From Kuschelorhynchus macadamiae (lineage: Eukaryota > Arthropoda > Insecta > Coleoptera > Curculionidae), in the NCBI GenBank assembly GCA_030620095.1, contig JAUTXW010000561.1:186001-250000 (forward strand): 64,000 bases of DNA, read 5' to 3'. Position 1 is the stretch's first letter; each line of letters opens with the position of its first letter. The translations under genes and the position numbers were made by a program. Positions 1 to 11,680 of the stretch are shown here, in pieces. The notes below the pieces were generated by a model that did no database searches, had not been told where the DNA came from, and worked only from the letters and a program-made list of their open reading frames with translations.

Positions 1-1311
1 GAACTCTAATTCTGTTTCTCTTTCTTTAGCAAGTTCTTCAAAATCCACATCGTCTGAAGAGTTATCACTAAAGACTATACCATGGATATCATTTCACGTC
101 CCAGATGTCTCTACACTTTTTCCAGTAGGAGTATTTAACTTCTTTCTGCGGCTTTTGGCAATGCCTGTTACCTCTGCTCTTTTCGCCTCAATGTGTTTTA
201 AAATTTCTGATCGTACCAAATCTTGATCACAACTTTTTTGTGTAGGAATACATTGTACCGTATTCAATATTTAGTGGATATATCCCACACTTTCGGTAAC
301 CAGCTTTTAAATTGTTTTCAGCTTGTGGTGTAATAATTTCCATCATCTTTACCAACAGTGGTGTAAAATGTTCTTTTTAAATGTTTGTTTCTCATCTGTG
401 CTGCGGTATCTTTCCAGTCTGATAGGACTTTCTTCCATGCAATTTTCAAAAGAAAAAATGCCACATCAAGTGGCGGAGTTAAATGGGTACCGTTTGGTGG
501 CAGACAAATTAGGTAAATACCATTATTGCGACACAATTGAAGAGCATTAACCGTGGTGTGTGATAGATTATCACAAAGAAGAACCTTTTTGCTCTGTAAT
601 TCTTTAAACCTTGGTATCATTTGAAATTTGACCTAGTGGTTGAATATATTTGCGTCAAACCATCCAGATGGACTGGCGTTATATCGACAGCCCTTGGGGC
701 CATTTTACTTCCTTGTACTCCACATATTAGTGGCCCTGTATAACACATAGGAAGGCAATAAATCTCCTGCAGCATTTCCGCTAATCATTGTAGAAACAGA
801 TGTTTTGGAAGCATTGAGAATTAACTCTGGATATTTGCATCCTTTCTTAACAAGAACTTTTTTCTTGACCGGATCATCCGTAAAGTTGGTCTCATTAAAA
901 TTCCACAAGTTAGTCGGTGGAACCTCAGCTATCTCATTTTCCAAATTTTCATATAATATTTTCGTCGACTGCTGCTCGCGTACGTTTAACGTTCTCGGCA
1001 AATCTCACTGAGTATTTAGAATGCATGATGATGTAGTTTTTCATCCAGTCAGACCCGGGTATATTGTTTTTAAATATTTTTACGTCCCTACCACAATGAT
1101 TTAGGTAATTTCTTATAAGCTGACGCGCTTTCATAGAATTTAAAGGAGATCCAAAGTTTCCCGATGATACTAGACACTCAACAAAGCTATTTTCTTCATC
1201 AGAAGTGAAGATATTCTGTCTACCAGGTTTATTCGTGTGCCTTCCTTTTAATTTATTCAGAATTGTTCTTCTCGGTAGGAAATTGCGCCGCTTCGAACTT
1301 CGCCTAAACAT
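1..1311 (-). pseudogene. pogo/Tigger-like (CENP-B/jerky type) DDE transposase, decayed, runs off left edge
   Basis: Tc1/mariner-superfamily pogo transposase; in life such proteins bind element TIRs with an N-terminal CENP-B-type helix-turn-helix and cut with a DDE domain. Fragments in order on the minus strand: 1311-949 (basic start, then FTSDEENSFVECLV and GSDWMKNYI, CENP-B-like DNA-binding region); 1001-705 (catalytic core start, NFNETNFTDDP, then KYPELILNASKTSVS and GDLLPSYVLYRA); about 700-620 in another frame (a trace of the family's YNxSxSGWFD motif); 620-318 (LLCDNLSHT with the second Asp, and LPPNGTHLTPPLDVAFF); and 300-1, a basic then acidic tail. The first catalytic Asp, normally in a DETN motif, reads Asn (NETN). 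Several frameshifts separate the pieces, so it is inactive. The family call is firm; the exact subfamily is not. Confidence 0.85.
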
Positions 1312-1451
1312 TCTTGAGGTTATTCCTCTGAATAATCAGCATAGCATCTTGTTCCTAGCGATCTCTTGTAGGTTCTAGACATTTCTGTAACAAAACCCAA
1401 CATTGTGTCAACTTAAGGCAAAACCGAAAAATATATTTAAAAAAAACTAGC

Positions 1452-1505
1452 CAATATGGGGTGACTTTTTTCCATGCGTAACTTTGCGCCGCGGAGTAAA
1501 GTTAC
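1452..1505. repeat. Inverted repeat next to the pogo remnant, possible transposon terminus
   Basis: GTAACTTT at 1478-1485 pairs with AAAGTTAC at 1498-1505 around a CCGCGG core, forming a near-perfect palindrome. A related but diverged TGGGGTGACTT lies at 1457-1467, facing TTACCCCA at 1502-1509. Terminal sequences of the TGGGGTAACTTT type fit pogo-like TIRs, so this may be the right end of the element to its left, or two abutting ends. No partner terminus is visible because the element leaves the window. Confidence 0.4.
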
Positions 1506-1689
1506 CCCAAAAGTTCATAAAAATGGCAGGTCAAAAGAAAAAATTAATAAACAGGTACTTACTGTACTTCGACTAATACGACGCGTAGGAGGATTGCAGA
1601 TACACGTCGCAGATGCTCATGATACGTCGTTGACATTTACTGATACACAAAATTTGAAATCACAAGTAGTTTTTTAGATTAATTTTTTT

Positions 1690-1862
1690 TTTAAATATTT
1701 TACTAAGCCGCCATTTTGTTTAGCCACATTGGATTTTTAGTAAAATGTTACCAGATCAACCCCATATAACTTTTAAAATCGACAGACTGACGGAAGTTCC
1801 GTCACGGAACTGAAAAAACATGTTTTTTGGGATCAAGAGACCCTAAAACCCTCTTCCGTTGT
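1690..1862 (+). repeat. GCCGCCATTTTGTT-array repeat family, copy A (partial)
   Basis: It contains the unit core GCCGCCATTTTGTT at about 1709, followed by TTGGATTTTTAG, an ACCAGATCAACCCCATAT stretch, and a tail with GACAGACTGACGG at about 1783. The same order (core, TTGGAT, ACCAG/TAG, CCCCATAT, then a GACAGACnGACGG tail) recurs at 12.4-12.6 and 35.2-35.4 kb. Only one unit is kept here. No coding capacity is seen. Confidence 0.6.
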
Positions 1863-3170
1863 TGGATCGACACAAACGAGTTTGCTGCCGGTGCGGTGGG
1901 CGCACATACGGGTTTGCTTAATACGCGAATTAAATGACAGCGACCGAAAATTATGTTTTTAAAAAACAATTTATTTCGAGAACGTTACAGATATGTTAAC
2001 ATAACTAAGGTCTTAACTATAATGATTGTACAGTTTAGGATTTCGATTATATATATAGGTAAAATCTGTTTATTCAGCACTCCTGGAAGTGTGTCGCTAC
2101 ATTGGAGGTAGTTGGAATGTAATTCGCGCAAGTATATCATTTCGTTTTGTGTTTGCTCTAGGTTTCTGACGAACGGCCAGCGGCAATACTGGCAATACTA
2201 GGAATGCATTAAATTTAACATTGCAATTATTGATAATTTTTAATGAAATGAATTAGATTTAATATTAAAAAGATTTAATATTGAAAATTAGTATATTTTA
2301 TTGATTTTTAAAATGTGTTAAAAAATTATTTGCTAGGTTTTTTGGGGAAGAGGCACTTCCCCTACTTACTCCGAATTTTTATTTAACAAAGAACTATTGT
2401 AATTAAACTGAAAATAAAAATAGTCTCTACTAATACACTGAAAACAACAGATACAATTATTATTTCTGTTGTATGTATAAACTCAAGTATTAACTGTGAT
2501 TTTTCATTTGTTTACAGTTTATTAATCAAAGATATTCACTAATCTAGATTTTAAAAGGCTCAGAGAGTACTCTAGAATTTGTAAAATATGTTCAATAGGG
2601 TTACTTATATTTTTTAAATGAAAAATCCCACATATCTCAAATATATGTGAGTCTTGCATTATTTCATTTAATTTTATCCGCGCTTACATTTTTTTAGTCA
2701 GGTCATTTGATTTTATAGCTTATTACATATTGACAGAATCAATAGTGTTTACTGTTTGTAAAATTACTTAAATTAAGATTAAATTGTCTTATATTTAAGA
2801 CCAACAAAATAATCCATTTTAAAAATTTTAAAAAACTTAAATTGCACAGAACAGTTTTCCAAGTCAACACAGTTTTAATAAACTTGCTTTAGACGTGAAT
2901 CCATCGAAGATAACTTTATCTGAATGGTAACAATGAGTTTAAACTCAAAAAATATAAAAGCTGTTTTTATTATTTTACGTAATCTTGTTTTTAGGTGTGC
3001 TGAATCCAAAAATGACTTGCGTTTTGTTATACGACGTCAGATTTCCAGGCAACTCGGATAATTAAGTTAAGCGACTCATTTCTACAAAAGAAACGATAAT
3101 ACACTTAGAAAATACATTTTTTATTTGAAAATAATTCGTAAAACATATTTTTTAACTGAAATGAAGCCGC
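1863..3170. other. AT-rich stretch without recognised genes
   Basis: I see no supported ORF, RNA gene or paired repeat in this interval. A slightly GC-richer piece at about 1865-1950 and the unremarkable AT-rich remainder look like old non-coding DNA. Confidence 0.5.
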
Positions 3171-3179
3171 TAGCCCACA

Positions 3180-4440
3180 CTAAAATCTATTCGTCTTCCC
3201 TATGAGGCTTCTTCTCGTACATTTATGCTTGTGGGTAGCATCCGGAATGTCTCTCTGACACATTCAACGGTAGTCTGCCGTCATTGAAACGTTCCATATT
3301 CCCTGGTATCTTTTTTTCTTCCCTTTCATGTCCTGATGGGTGTAAATTAAGGAAATGCAGTTTTAGACTCCTCAAGCAACCTAAAGCTTGAAATGCTTCA
3401 ACGATTTTCTTATAGTTGGTATCTTTGTCACTGCCTAATAATTTCTCGATAACTTCTCTAAATGCAATTCGTCTTCTTTTTGAGGATCCGGCATGGTATT
3501 AACAAATAATTGACCAGCCATGAGCCTTCTAATGTTTGGTACGACGAACATACCCTCCTTTATTTTTGTCTCCGATAGGCCTGGAAACTTGGTGATCAAG
3601 TATTTGAAGCAATATCCATCTCATGAAAGTGATTTTACTGAATTGCTTCATCAATCCCAACTTTATGTGGAGAGGTGGTAGAAGACATTTTTGGCGAGGT
3701 ACCAATGTTTCTTGAGGGACATTCTTTTCGCCCTAACTTTGAGCCAATTCTTCTTAGTCCAGTGACTTTGTCTCTCTCGACTGTCCCATAAAAACAGAGG
3801 TATTTGGTATAACCAGCTTACTGCCCAAGTAACATGCACAAGACTTTAAAATCCACACATAGCTGCCAATCGTAGTCTTCATATTTCAATTTGCGAAGAA
3901 ACAATTCCAAGTTCTCGTAGGGTTTCTTGAGGTGCACGGAATGATCTACAGGAATGAGGCATAATAACCGCCGTTGTGAAGCAAAACGGCTTTAAGACTT
4001 CTTTTTGAGGAATTTATAAAAAGACACCATTGCGAAGAATTATATTGGATTTTAAATTTTTCCGTCTAACCTTCAACATTAGTACAATAAACCAACTCGT
4101 CCTCCTAGGCAACATAAGGAACGAACTCCTTTTCGCGATATTGGAACCATGAAGAACACCCCTAGGAACAAGAAATCACTCCTTTTGAGCCTCGATCCAA
4201 GTAACTAGGCAGCATATTTAGAAAGATTCAAGTCTCTCACCAAATCATTCATCTCTCCCTGGGACTTCATTTCAAAGTTAGAACTTGCCTCGTCATCTTG
4301 TTCAAGTATCTCTTATCGGAACTTGGAATCTTTTCTAAGGTAGCAGGGGCTTTGGGCACTGGGATTTCTGGCCGTGGAGGTAGGAAGAAACTGTCAGGCG
4401 AATTCATACATCCGTAGAGACTTTGTTTAAGAAATACTGG
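3180..4440 (-). pseudogene. Decayed copy of a widespread multicopy insect 'uncharacterized protein' family
   Basis: Conceptual translation of the minus strand gives an interrupted but recognisable protein: MNDLVRDLNLSKYAA (about 4255-4205), LGSRLK (4195), DELVYCTNVEG (about 4110-4070), FINSSKRSLKAVLLHNGG (4020-3967), VDHSVHLKKPYENLELFLRK (about 3950-3890), DYDWQLCVDFKVLCMLLGQ (3880-3810), AGYTKYLCFYGTVERDKVTG (3805-3750), then GKKKRYQGIW and a stop at 3180. I recall this arrangement (LVRDLNLSK, SSKxSLKAVLLHNG, AGYTKYCCFLC, RYQGKW) from many insect genomes as an orphan multicopy family of unknown biochemical role. At least five stops and frameshifts are visible, and the segment before RYQG is deleted, so this copy is dead. 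It is invisible to ORF calling. The function is unknown. Confidence 0.75.
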
Positions 4441-5130
4441 TAAATTAATTAAGAGCGCACGGTTAATACTACTTAGTAAAGACCCGCAAGTTCAGGTAGC
4501 AACATGAATATGATTGTTGCTTTGGGTCAAACTGGAAGTGCTTTACTTCGAATTGACTTGTATACATTTGAATGCGATAATAAAAAGTAGTTCGTAGTAA
4601 TTCTGACCCTAAAGTTGATTTAAACTTTTAGGATATAAAAATATGAAAAAATTATAAAAATGCACCCATTACTATAAGCATTTTGCATTTTGCCAAATAT
4701 CCTGATGTCTAGAATTTTTCTCAATAATTTTTTCGAGTTTAGTTTAACAAAATAGATAGAAAGCATTTGAAAATAACCAAACAGCTTTTTTGTCGCAGAC
4801 CTGTGTAATTAGCAAGAAACATAGATTAAATATACAAAAAGGTACATAACTGCTATTAGAAAAGTATTATGTATTCTCTAAAAATCGGCAAAATAGGTAT
4901 AGCAATCTTATGTAGAGTTGAGGGGGGCATATTTTACAAGAGCTCTTAGGTACACTCCTTTATCATCCTTAAATATTTCAGACGAGGCGGCGTCGGCGGA
5001 TCTAACGATATCTCATATAGGTTTTTAGACTATATAATTTCATGGTAAAATTTAGGGGTATTGAAAACTTTTCCAACGAGGTATCTCTTGATCCTCTTTC
5101 CCGTTTAACATTTTTAGTTGAGAGGAGCTT
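4441..5130. other. Non-coding AT-rich stretch
   Basis: No supported gene or paired repeat is seen. The segment 4990-5130 is a little more GC-rich and leads directly into the telomere-like tract. Confidence 0.5.
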
Positions 5131-5138
5131 AGGGTTGA

Positions 5139-5158
5139 CCTAACCTAACCTAACCTAA
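5139..5158. repeat. Interstitial telomere-like (CCTAA)4 tract
   Basis: Four perfect CCTAA units (TTAGG on the other strand), flanked by near-units: TTAGGG at about 5129 and two CCTAACG words just downstream. TTAGG is the usual telomere repeat of many insects. The tract is short and internal, so it could be a double-strand-break repair scar, a telomere-associated retroelement tail, or chance. Confidence 0.7.
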
Positions 5159-5361
5159 CGCCTAACGTATTTTTTAACTTCTATCATGTCTGTCGCTTAA
5201 TGATTTTAAATTAAATATTATACCAGTAAATAAACGTTTTTATGCTGATATACAAAAAAATTGTACAAAAAAATTATATAAAAAAATCCAAACACACCTT
5301 TCGCATTTCATCCTTTAATAACTAAATGGGGAACATGGTTAAAAACTGTAGTTTTTTATGT

Positions 5362-5922
5362 CGATACTCTTCTGGAATAAGGAAATTAATTTCCGAATTG
5401 AAAGTTGATAGTTGTCAGTCTCTTTTATAAGCCAAAGAGCTAATAGAAATTACAGAAATTAAACAGCAACTTCCGTTTATTAAGTACAACTTTAGTTCAA
5501 CTCATAAAATGCGAACTCAGCTAGAAAAATTTTCAGAAAGCAGAAAATTATTAAGCGATTCTGAAATAGAGAATGTGTTGTGTGTTGATGTGAAAAAGAG
5601 TTTATCCATGTATAAACATATATACGTATTCGGATAAAAGACAAATATTTTTAACAGAAAATTTTGAACCACATTTAATTATTTGTCATTTAAAATTAGT
5701 TTCGCACATAAATTATGGAATGGGTTAAAAAGAACGTCAACTGCAAATAACTATATTTTCGCTGTGAATAATCCCATCAAGATGAATTTTTTTTGTCAGG
5801 TTGGTAATTTCTTGCATGCATCCCGGCTACAGAGAGGCAAACAAATACAAGACCGTGTAAATTTCACTACATTTAAAACAGACGTATGGGATACATCGGG
5901 TGATGACATTTTCATTTTATGA
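5362..5922 (+). pseudogene. Unidentified decayed coding-like frame
   Basis: One reading frame of about 187 codons is open except for three stops. It reads RYSSGIRKLISELKVD near the start, then QQLPFIKYNF, KMRTQLEKFSESRKLLSDSE, and a last block KISFAHKLWNGLKRTS ... DVWDTSGDDIFIL before a stop. The composition, with charged helices and few stops over 560 bp in AT-rich DNA, suggests a former ORF, perhaps transposon derived. I do not recognise the family. It could be a chance semi-open frame. Confidence 0.3.
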
Positions 5923-6016
5923 ATGTCTTGGGTACAGTTTCCATGTAGGTACTTGCTATACCAAAAGCCTCTGGTATCTGGTTGATGGTAAGAAAAATGA
6001 CGTGTTTTTGAAAATT

Positions 6017-6083
6017 ATTTCAATTCAATTACGGGTAAAAAACACGCTTTATTTCAATTCAATTACGGGTAAAAACACGCTTT
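6017..6083. repeat. Tandem duplication, two units of 34 and 33 bp
   Basis: The unit begins ATTTCAATTCAATTACGGG and ends ACACGCTTT. It occurs at 6017-6050 and 6051-6083 and differs only by one A in a homopolymer run. This is a recent simple duplication. Confidence 0.9.
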
Positions 6084-6434
6084 TCCTTGAAATTGCTGTC
6101 ACGTTAGGTATTAGAAACTTTGCTTTAATGAAAATTAAAATGCAAAAAGTTTCAATATAAAAGATTAATATTTTTTTTCAATTGTTAAAAAAACTTTTTT
6201 TGCACTTACGGGTCAGTTTAAAAATTTAGGCTTTTTAGGCCTTTCCTTTTTCAAATGAGGTTTACCTAAATACCCTATTTTTTATTTCATTTATTTTTTC
6301 CTAAGCAAAAAAGACACAAAAAATTCACAGCCATAAGTATGCAACAAAGAAGACAAACAATAGAGCTTATTGTTTGTTTAGGATAATTTAAGAAATGATT
6401 AATAATAAATAAATACAATAAATAATTAAGACTT

Positions 6435-7420
6435 TTAGTATCTGGTACTCCCATCCCTAGCTTTAATAGTGGTTTGATTTCTATTGGGCATGCTTAAAAC
6501 TGAGTTGCGGATAGGTTGTTGTCTATATTTGAGAAATTTGGTTGTGGTGCCAAACGAAGCTCCTATATAGATTTTGCGGAAGATTCACTGTTTTCCGAAC
6601 CTGCCTTCCTATATGATCCCATACATACTCAATGGGGTTAATATCAGAGCTTCGGGCTCGTCAATCCATTACGTAAATTTCAGAGTCTGCAAGATACTCC
6701 GTTACCACTTGTGCCTTGTGTGGATGAGCATTATCATGCATGACCCTAAATCCAGCTCCAATGACACAAAAGGCACAAACTGGGGCTCTAACATTTTTAT
6801 AATGTATCGCTCAGCCATCAAATGTTCTACAAATAACAAGCCTGTTTTTGTCTTCAACGAAATTCCACCCTAAACTATTACAGACCCACCTCCGTAGGTT
6901 ACAGTTTTCCCTTCCTCCTCTCGTCGTCTGTAAACTTTCATTCTTCCGTCGGTGGTGTAGAGGCAAAAACGGCATTCGTTACGGAAAATATCATTATTAT
7001 ACTAATCTTTACCCAACGGCAAATGATCTCTCGCGAAATCTAAGCGCGCCTTGCGGTGATTCGCTTCTAACTTGGGACCTAACGCTGCTTCATAGGGTTG
7101 TATATCAGCTTTCCATAATCTGTAACGTTTTCGTTGAACGTGCTTACTTTAAGATGGCCATGTCCTGGTTTTCTTTGATTGGACCCAGTTTCCCTGTACC
7201 TTTAAAGAACTTTTGAAGTTGCTCCCTGAGTTTAGCCCAAGACTTGTGCAATATGAGATTGGGAATAGTCCTGTCAGAAAGTCCTCTTGCGTAAGCGCAA
7301 TTTTCACGTGTCAAGTTTCTGTTAGGGTTTATTTGTTGTCTTTTATTCTTATAAAAACACGATTTCGAGTAACGTAAATAATAAAACTGATAGACATTAA
7401 ACTTGCAGGTTGCAGAATCA
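6435..7420 (-). pseudogene. Tc1-family (DD34E) transposase, decayed
   Basis: Cut-and-paste transposase remnant. From the N side (high coordinates): helix-turn-helix traces at about 7340-7150 (RENCAYARGLSDRTIPN), then ARLxFARDH-like and SDE/NECRF-like pieces at about 7060-6960, a GGGSVIVWGG-like strand at about 6890, then HDNAHPHKAQ (second Asp) at about 6750 and DINPIEYVWDHIGRQV (Glu) at about 6640-6600. Counting residues gives 34 between Asp and Glu, which is the Tc1 spacing. The C-terminus ends SMPNRNQTTIKARDGSTRY, the classic Tc1 tail, with the stop at 6435. One Trp codon next to the PARSPD-like motif is now TGA and there are several frameshifts, so it is inactive. The terminal repeats were not resolved. 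Confidence 0.85.
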
Positions 7421-7499
7421 ATTGTGACAATAAGTAAGTACAAGTGACTTAAGATATAGGGAGGCAAACAAAAGCGATACAATTTTAAACAGCTTCAGG

Positions 7500-9134
7500 G
7501 AAACTACTTGTATCCAGTTTCAAAGTATCCGAATTTTGGGCAAAACTGAGGGAGTTATTTTAATGGTTCCTAAAAGGTATAGTGCAACTGGCTCAAATGA
7601 AAGAAGACCAATACATGGCTGTCCCAGAGTAAACGCACCTAACGAGAATCGTTACTCGATGGTACAGTATTTCAGGCCGCGAAGTTTTAAGCTGACAGTT
7701 GAATTCATCAATTTATACGAAAGGCAAATTAGTCAACAATAAAAAACCGGTTATACTGGAAACTGATATCTATACAGTAAGCTAGGAACGGGTAAAATTT
7801 GTTAAAATACTGTGGGACACCCTGTATTTTAATGATACCCTGTGTTATTGTCAACGTAAAGGACACTAAACTTAAGAAAATTTAAATTTAATACACTAAA
7901 ACTCTAATAACAATCTTTAAAAGTCATCATTTTCAATGGCGGTATTAACCCTGTAAAAATCGACAAAATTCGCGATAATTTTCATTAAAGCAAAATTTCT
8001 TAGATTTAGCGTAGCAAAAATGCCAAGGAAAGGCATGTGCTCGTAATTGCAAAAAAAAATTTCGAGAAAATGTCATATCTTCCTTACCATCAACTAGATG
8101 GCGGAGTTTTTGGTGCAGCAAGTACCTTCAAGGAAACTTCACCCAATACATTTATAAAATGAAAATTTTTTCATCCAGTGTATCCCGTATTCAGTTTTAA
8201 ATATAGTAGAATTTACATAGTCTTGTCTTGTATTTTTTTGCCCCTCCCCCCTGTTCCACAAAGTCGTGATGCAGCAAACGTATATCGTGCTAAGATTGAG
8301 AGAAAAAAAGACCTATATCCTACACTATCTTGAAAGATAGTGGCAACTACCAACGGCAAAAAATAGAATAGAATATAACAAAGCAAAGACATAAATAAAT
8401 AAATAGATTTAACTTGGTAACGATCGACTTATGTAACAAAACATTTTATTTTTAAACACAAAGATATGAAAATATATGTATTTAGACTCCGAAAAAAGAG
8501 GTATATCTAATAACAATTTAGAAAAGTGGTCAGTTATATTTATATTTTTGACAATTAATGTTTTTTTGTAGTTTTTAATGTCATATAAAACCTTCTAACT
8601 TATATAAGTAGAATTTCTTTTTAGATCATTCTGATATTCCAAAAAATAAGAAGGTAATAGCAGACTAAAATTGGACAAGTAAAAATGACCACCCTGCACA
8701 TAGATACATACATTCCGTACACGTCTTTTATATTAATTTATTTTTAATTATTTACGTTAAATTTGGTCTCTTATGGAAGACATTTTTCAAAGAAGGCATT
8801 CATTTCACAGAAAATTATCAAAATCATTAACAGAAAATTATTAAAAATCTTCGGATGTCGCTTTTACAACTTTGTTAACACCTAAACCTACAGAACATTG
8901 CTGATAGAACGCTTTAACAGCACGCATTAGTTTCTTGAAAATTTGCAGATAATCCTAAAATTGAATTTTGAGCGCTTATTTTTTTCAACATTTCTTACTG
9001 ACTTAAATAATATAAATGTTCAGTTTTCTCGATCGAAGTTTCGATCATTATAGTATAGTGACTTCTTTTCATGTCAGAGAAGCCTTATTATCTATATTAA
9101 AACTTATTTAGTCAAAAAAATTTCTTTTCTTTTT
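7500..9134. other. Non-coding stretch, one possible mariner-type terminus
   Basis: No gene is seen. The sequence GTGGGACACCCTGTATT at about 7822-7838 resembles the outer end of a mariner/Tc element, but I found no matching inverted partner. The rest is AT-rich and anonymous. Confidence 0.45.
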
Positions 9135-11480
9135 CAGTGGCGGCTCATGGGTGAAAAAGTAAGTGAAGTGCAAATGAAGCAAGAAAATATCGCAATAATT
9201 TTTTTTCCAGCATTTTTTTTATATGTGGAAGGGGTAGAATATTTTTTTATTACTTACCTAAATTTTGTACACTAAATCAATTCTCTTATCCTTCATAGCA
9301 GCAAATTCATTTATAACATACTCATAAAATGGATGACTTGCCCTAATTTCCTCCAGACATTCGTTTTGAATTGAAGTCTTTTTTGAGATATTGTATTTCT
9401 TAAATAAGTTTTACACGTTTGAGGCAAGAAAAACTTCTTTCCACTGAAGCATATGTCGGGGGTATTGTCAAAATAAGGGAAAACACTGTATGTGCTTTGG
9501 TTAAAATATCTTTATTTTCATTAATTTTTTTCACTTGCTCTTGCAGCGATATATTCCAATTACTGTCATTCGCAAAAATAAGACCAAGCTCATTTTTAAG
9601 TCGTTGACTTTTTGAAAATATTTCCCCATTTGACTGTAACAAATTTTCAAAAGGGCCAGTCGGAAAATGTAAACTATATTCGGAAAATTTAACAGAATCT
9701 GCCAAACATAAAGATATAAGTTTTTCAGAGTCTTGAAAGCTTAGTGTTATTTCCATTAAAATATGGTCCAATATTTCGTAAAAAAGGGTTCTATACTTAG
9801 CCCTCATTTCTTCAGGTGAAAGCTTAGCAAGCTCACGTTTGTAATGATTTATTTCTGTAATAGAATTTGCTTTATCAAACATGGTATTAAAAAACATGTT
9901 CATTTCTTTTTTTACAGAGCGCCTCACGACAGCGTTTTATATTGGATATGCAAAAATGAATGTCAAGCGATATTTTTTGAAGAACGCAATTTGGACAATC
10001 ACATTTACTAACTTCGAATTTGAAGACCAACGAGTTTCTGTAATTGTTGGTATACGCCTCGTAGATGCAGATGTAAGAGCATACGTTTGTTTGGCTGAGT
10101 GATGAAAAAATGAGGAAATACCACTAAGGCTTGCAAAAAAATTCGACATTTAGAAAAACTATTGAACTTTCTGAATTAACGTATCTTAAAATTATGAAGC
10201 GCTGGGAGGTTTGCGTAATATCAGTAGTGTCATGCATTTGCATAGAAAAAAACTGTGTGTTCATTATTTCATTTTTTACATGATCATTTAAATAATCAGA
10301 AATGCATTCAATTAAATTCAATTAATAATTAATTATTTCGTTTTGAATAGTTTTCGAGTCACCAGTAAAAACATTTTTAATTTTTTTGTGTTAATTTTTG
10401 AGTTCTTGCGAACTGCTCGATATTAATAAACCTAAAAGCTTTTTAAAATTCCCCCTATTTAATGACTCGCTGCTCTCATCATGGCCGCGAAAGACTAACT
10501 CTTGTTTTGCAAAGTACAAAACTGCGTCAATTACCAAGCACATAAATAGTCTATTTAATCGGACGTTTTCGTTAAAATGTATTTTATATAGTTTAGCATT
10601 TTCTCTTAAAGTGTCAGCTATAGTGCTTTGATTTTTTACAAATGTTTTTAGCATTAGTTCGCATTTTAAATGCTCCGCCGAGTCTTCATGTTTATGTAAA
10701 GACCTTCATATATTTAACATACCTGCAAATTCTTCCTTATTCCACACTAAATATTTATTGGAAACTAGTAAACAAGGCCAGCAAAACAATTTTTGTAACA
10801 TTTGACTACTACATAACCATTTGTATGCCAAACACCAAGATGACGATTAAAACTCTGATCTTGTTCCTTTCATTGATTAAATGGAGTTTCCAACAAAATG
10901 CAAACCACATCCGTGATCGGATTCATCAATAATGTAAATTAATAAATCCGACACCAAATAAAGTTGTAACAACGCCATAAATAAATATAACACAAAACAG
11001 TCAAGCAAACTGCAAAGGAACTAACCGGTTGCAGCGAAATCCGCGAAAATAAAACAACCACCCCAAACTGAACGACACGAGGGTGTAGTGTACTGGGTTA
11101 GCAATTCACCGAGACCGTTGTATGGAGCTGGTTAACATTAATCTTCCATGCGGTCGACGTCATCGCGAACGGGTTGTCATGGCAACGTAGTAGGAAAATC
11201 GTAAACTAAATATAACACCTCCAGCAAAGTCGAAGCAGTTTGCGCCACTGTTATAGTTGTTATAATAAAGTTCGATTGAAAGTTTTAAAAAAACATGCCG
11301 CCAACGGTCAAGTAAAATATTTATTCGAGATGTAGAGTTTATTTTTTGCCAATTAGGTGAATAAATGAATGTAAAAACTTAAATTTTAAGAGATATATAG
11401 TAAATATAGTTAGATGTTTGCTTGTTTATTTTTCCTAGTGAAGTACCACTTCATCTACTTCACGTGAATAGCCGCCACTG
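9135..11480 (-). mobile_element. hAT DNA transposon with both TIRs, non-autonomous by decay
   Basis: The left end begins CAGTGGCGGCT at 9135. The right end is its inverted partner finishing GCCGCCACTG at 11480. Beyond the perfect 11 bp, the ends align again over AGTAnnTGAAGTG, giving an imperfect TIR of about 38 bp. The 2346-bp interior contains a dead hAT transposase on the minus strand. The 8 bp flanking each end (TTCTTTTT on the left, ATAGAAGG on the right) do not match, so no target duplication survives. Confidence 0.85.
9400..10667 (-). pseudogene. hAT transposase (ZMYM1/DUF4371 type), frameshifted
   Basis: Order of pieces on the minus strand: 10654-10391 (VRLNRLFMCLVIDAVLYFA, FRGHDESSESLNRGNFKKLL, the N-terminal part of the DUF4371 region); 10321-10124 (FFSMQMHDTTDITQTSQ, IILRYVNSESS, the start of the RNase H-like core); 10149-9937 (SGISSFFHHSAKQTYAL, TRWSSNSKLVN); and 9927-9400 (the remainder of the core, ending IPPTYASVERSFSCLKRVK, the hAT C-terminal dimerisation signature). 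This matches ZMYM1-like hAT transposases found in many insects. At least three frameshifts or stops break it. The N-terminal zinc finger upstream of 10667 is not clear. It lies centrally within the TIRs at 9135 and 11480. Confidence 0.88.
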
Positions 11481-11680
11481 ATAGAAGGATGGGGAGGTGC
11501 CCCTTCAATATTTTGCCCTGTTGGCAAAATCTCATCTTATTATTAATTTAATGTGCAGGGACGCCACGAAGAGAAAATATTGGAGGAGGAGAGTAAGTAA
11601 GAAAACCTTACTGGGAACTAAAAAAAACATCCGCACATTTGTATTGCTAGTAAGCATCACCGATAACCAAAAACAAAAAA

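Noticed and set aside
5990..6090. CRISPR-like array
   Set aside because: There are only two head-to-tail copies without spacers; it is a simple tandem duplication in eukaryotic DNA.
6574..7216. Plus-strand ORFs of 99 and 122 codons
   Set aside because: They are shadows antisense to the Tc1 transposase remnant, whose minus-strand motifs are clear.
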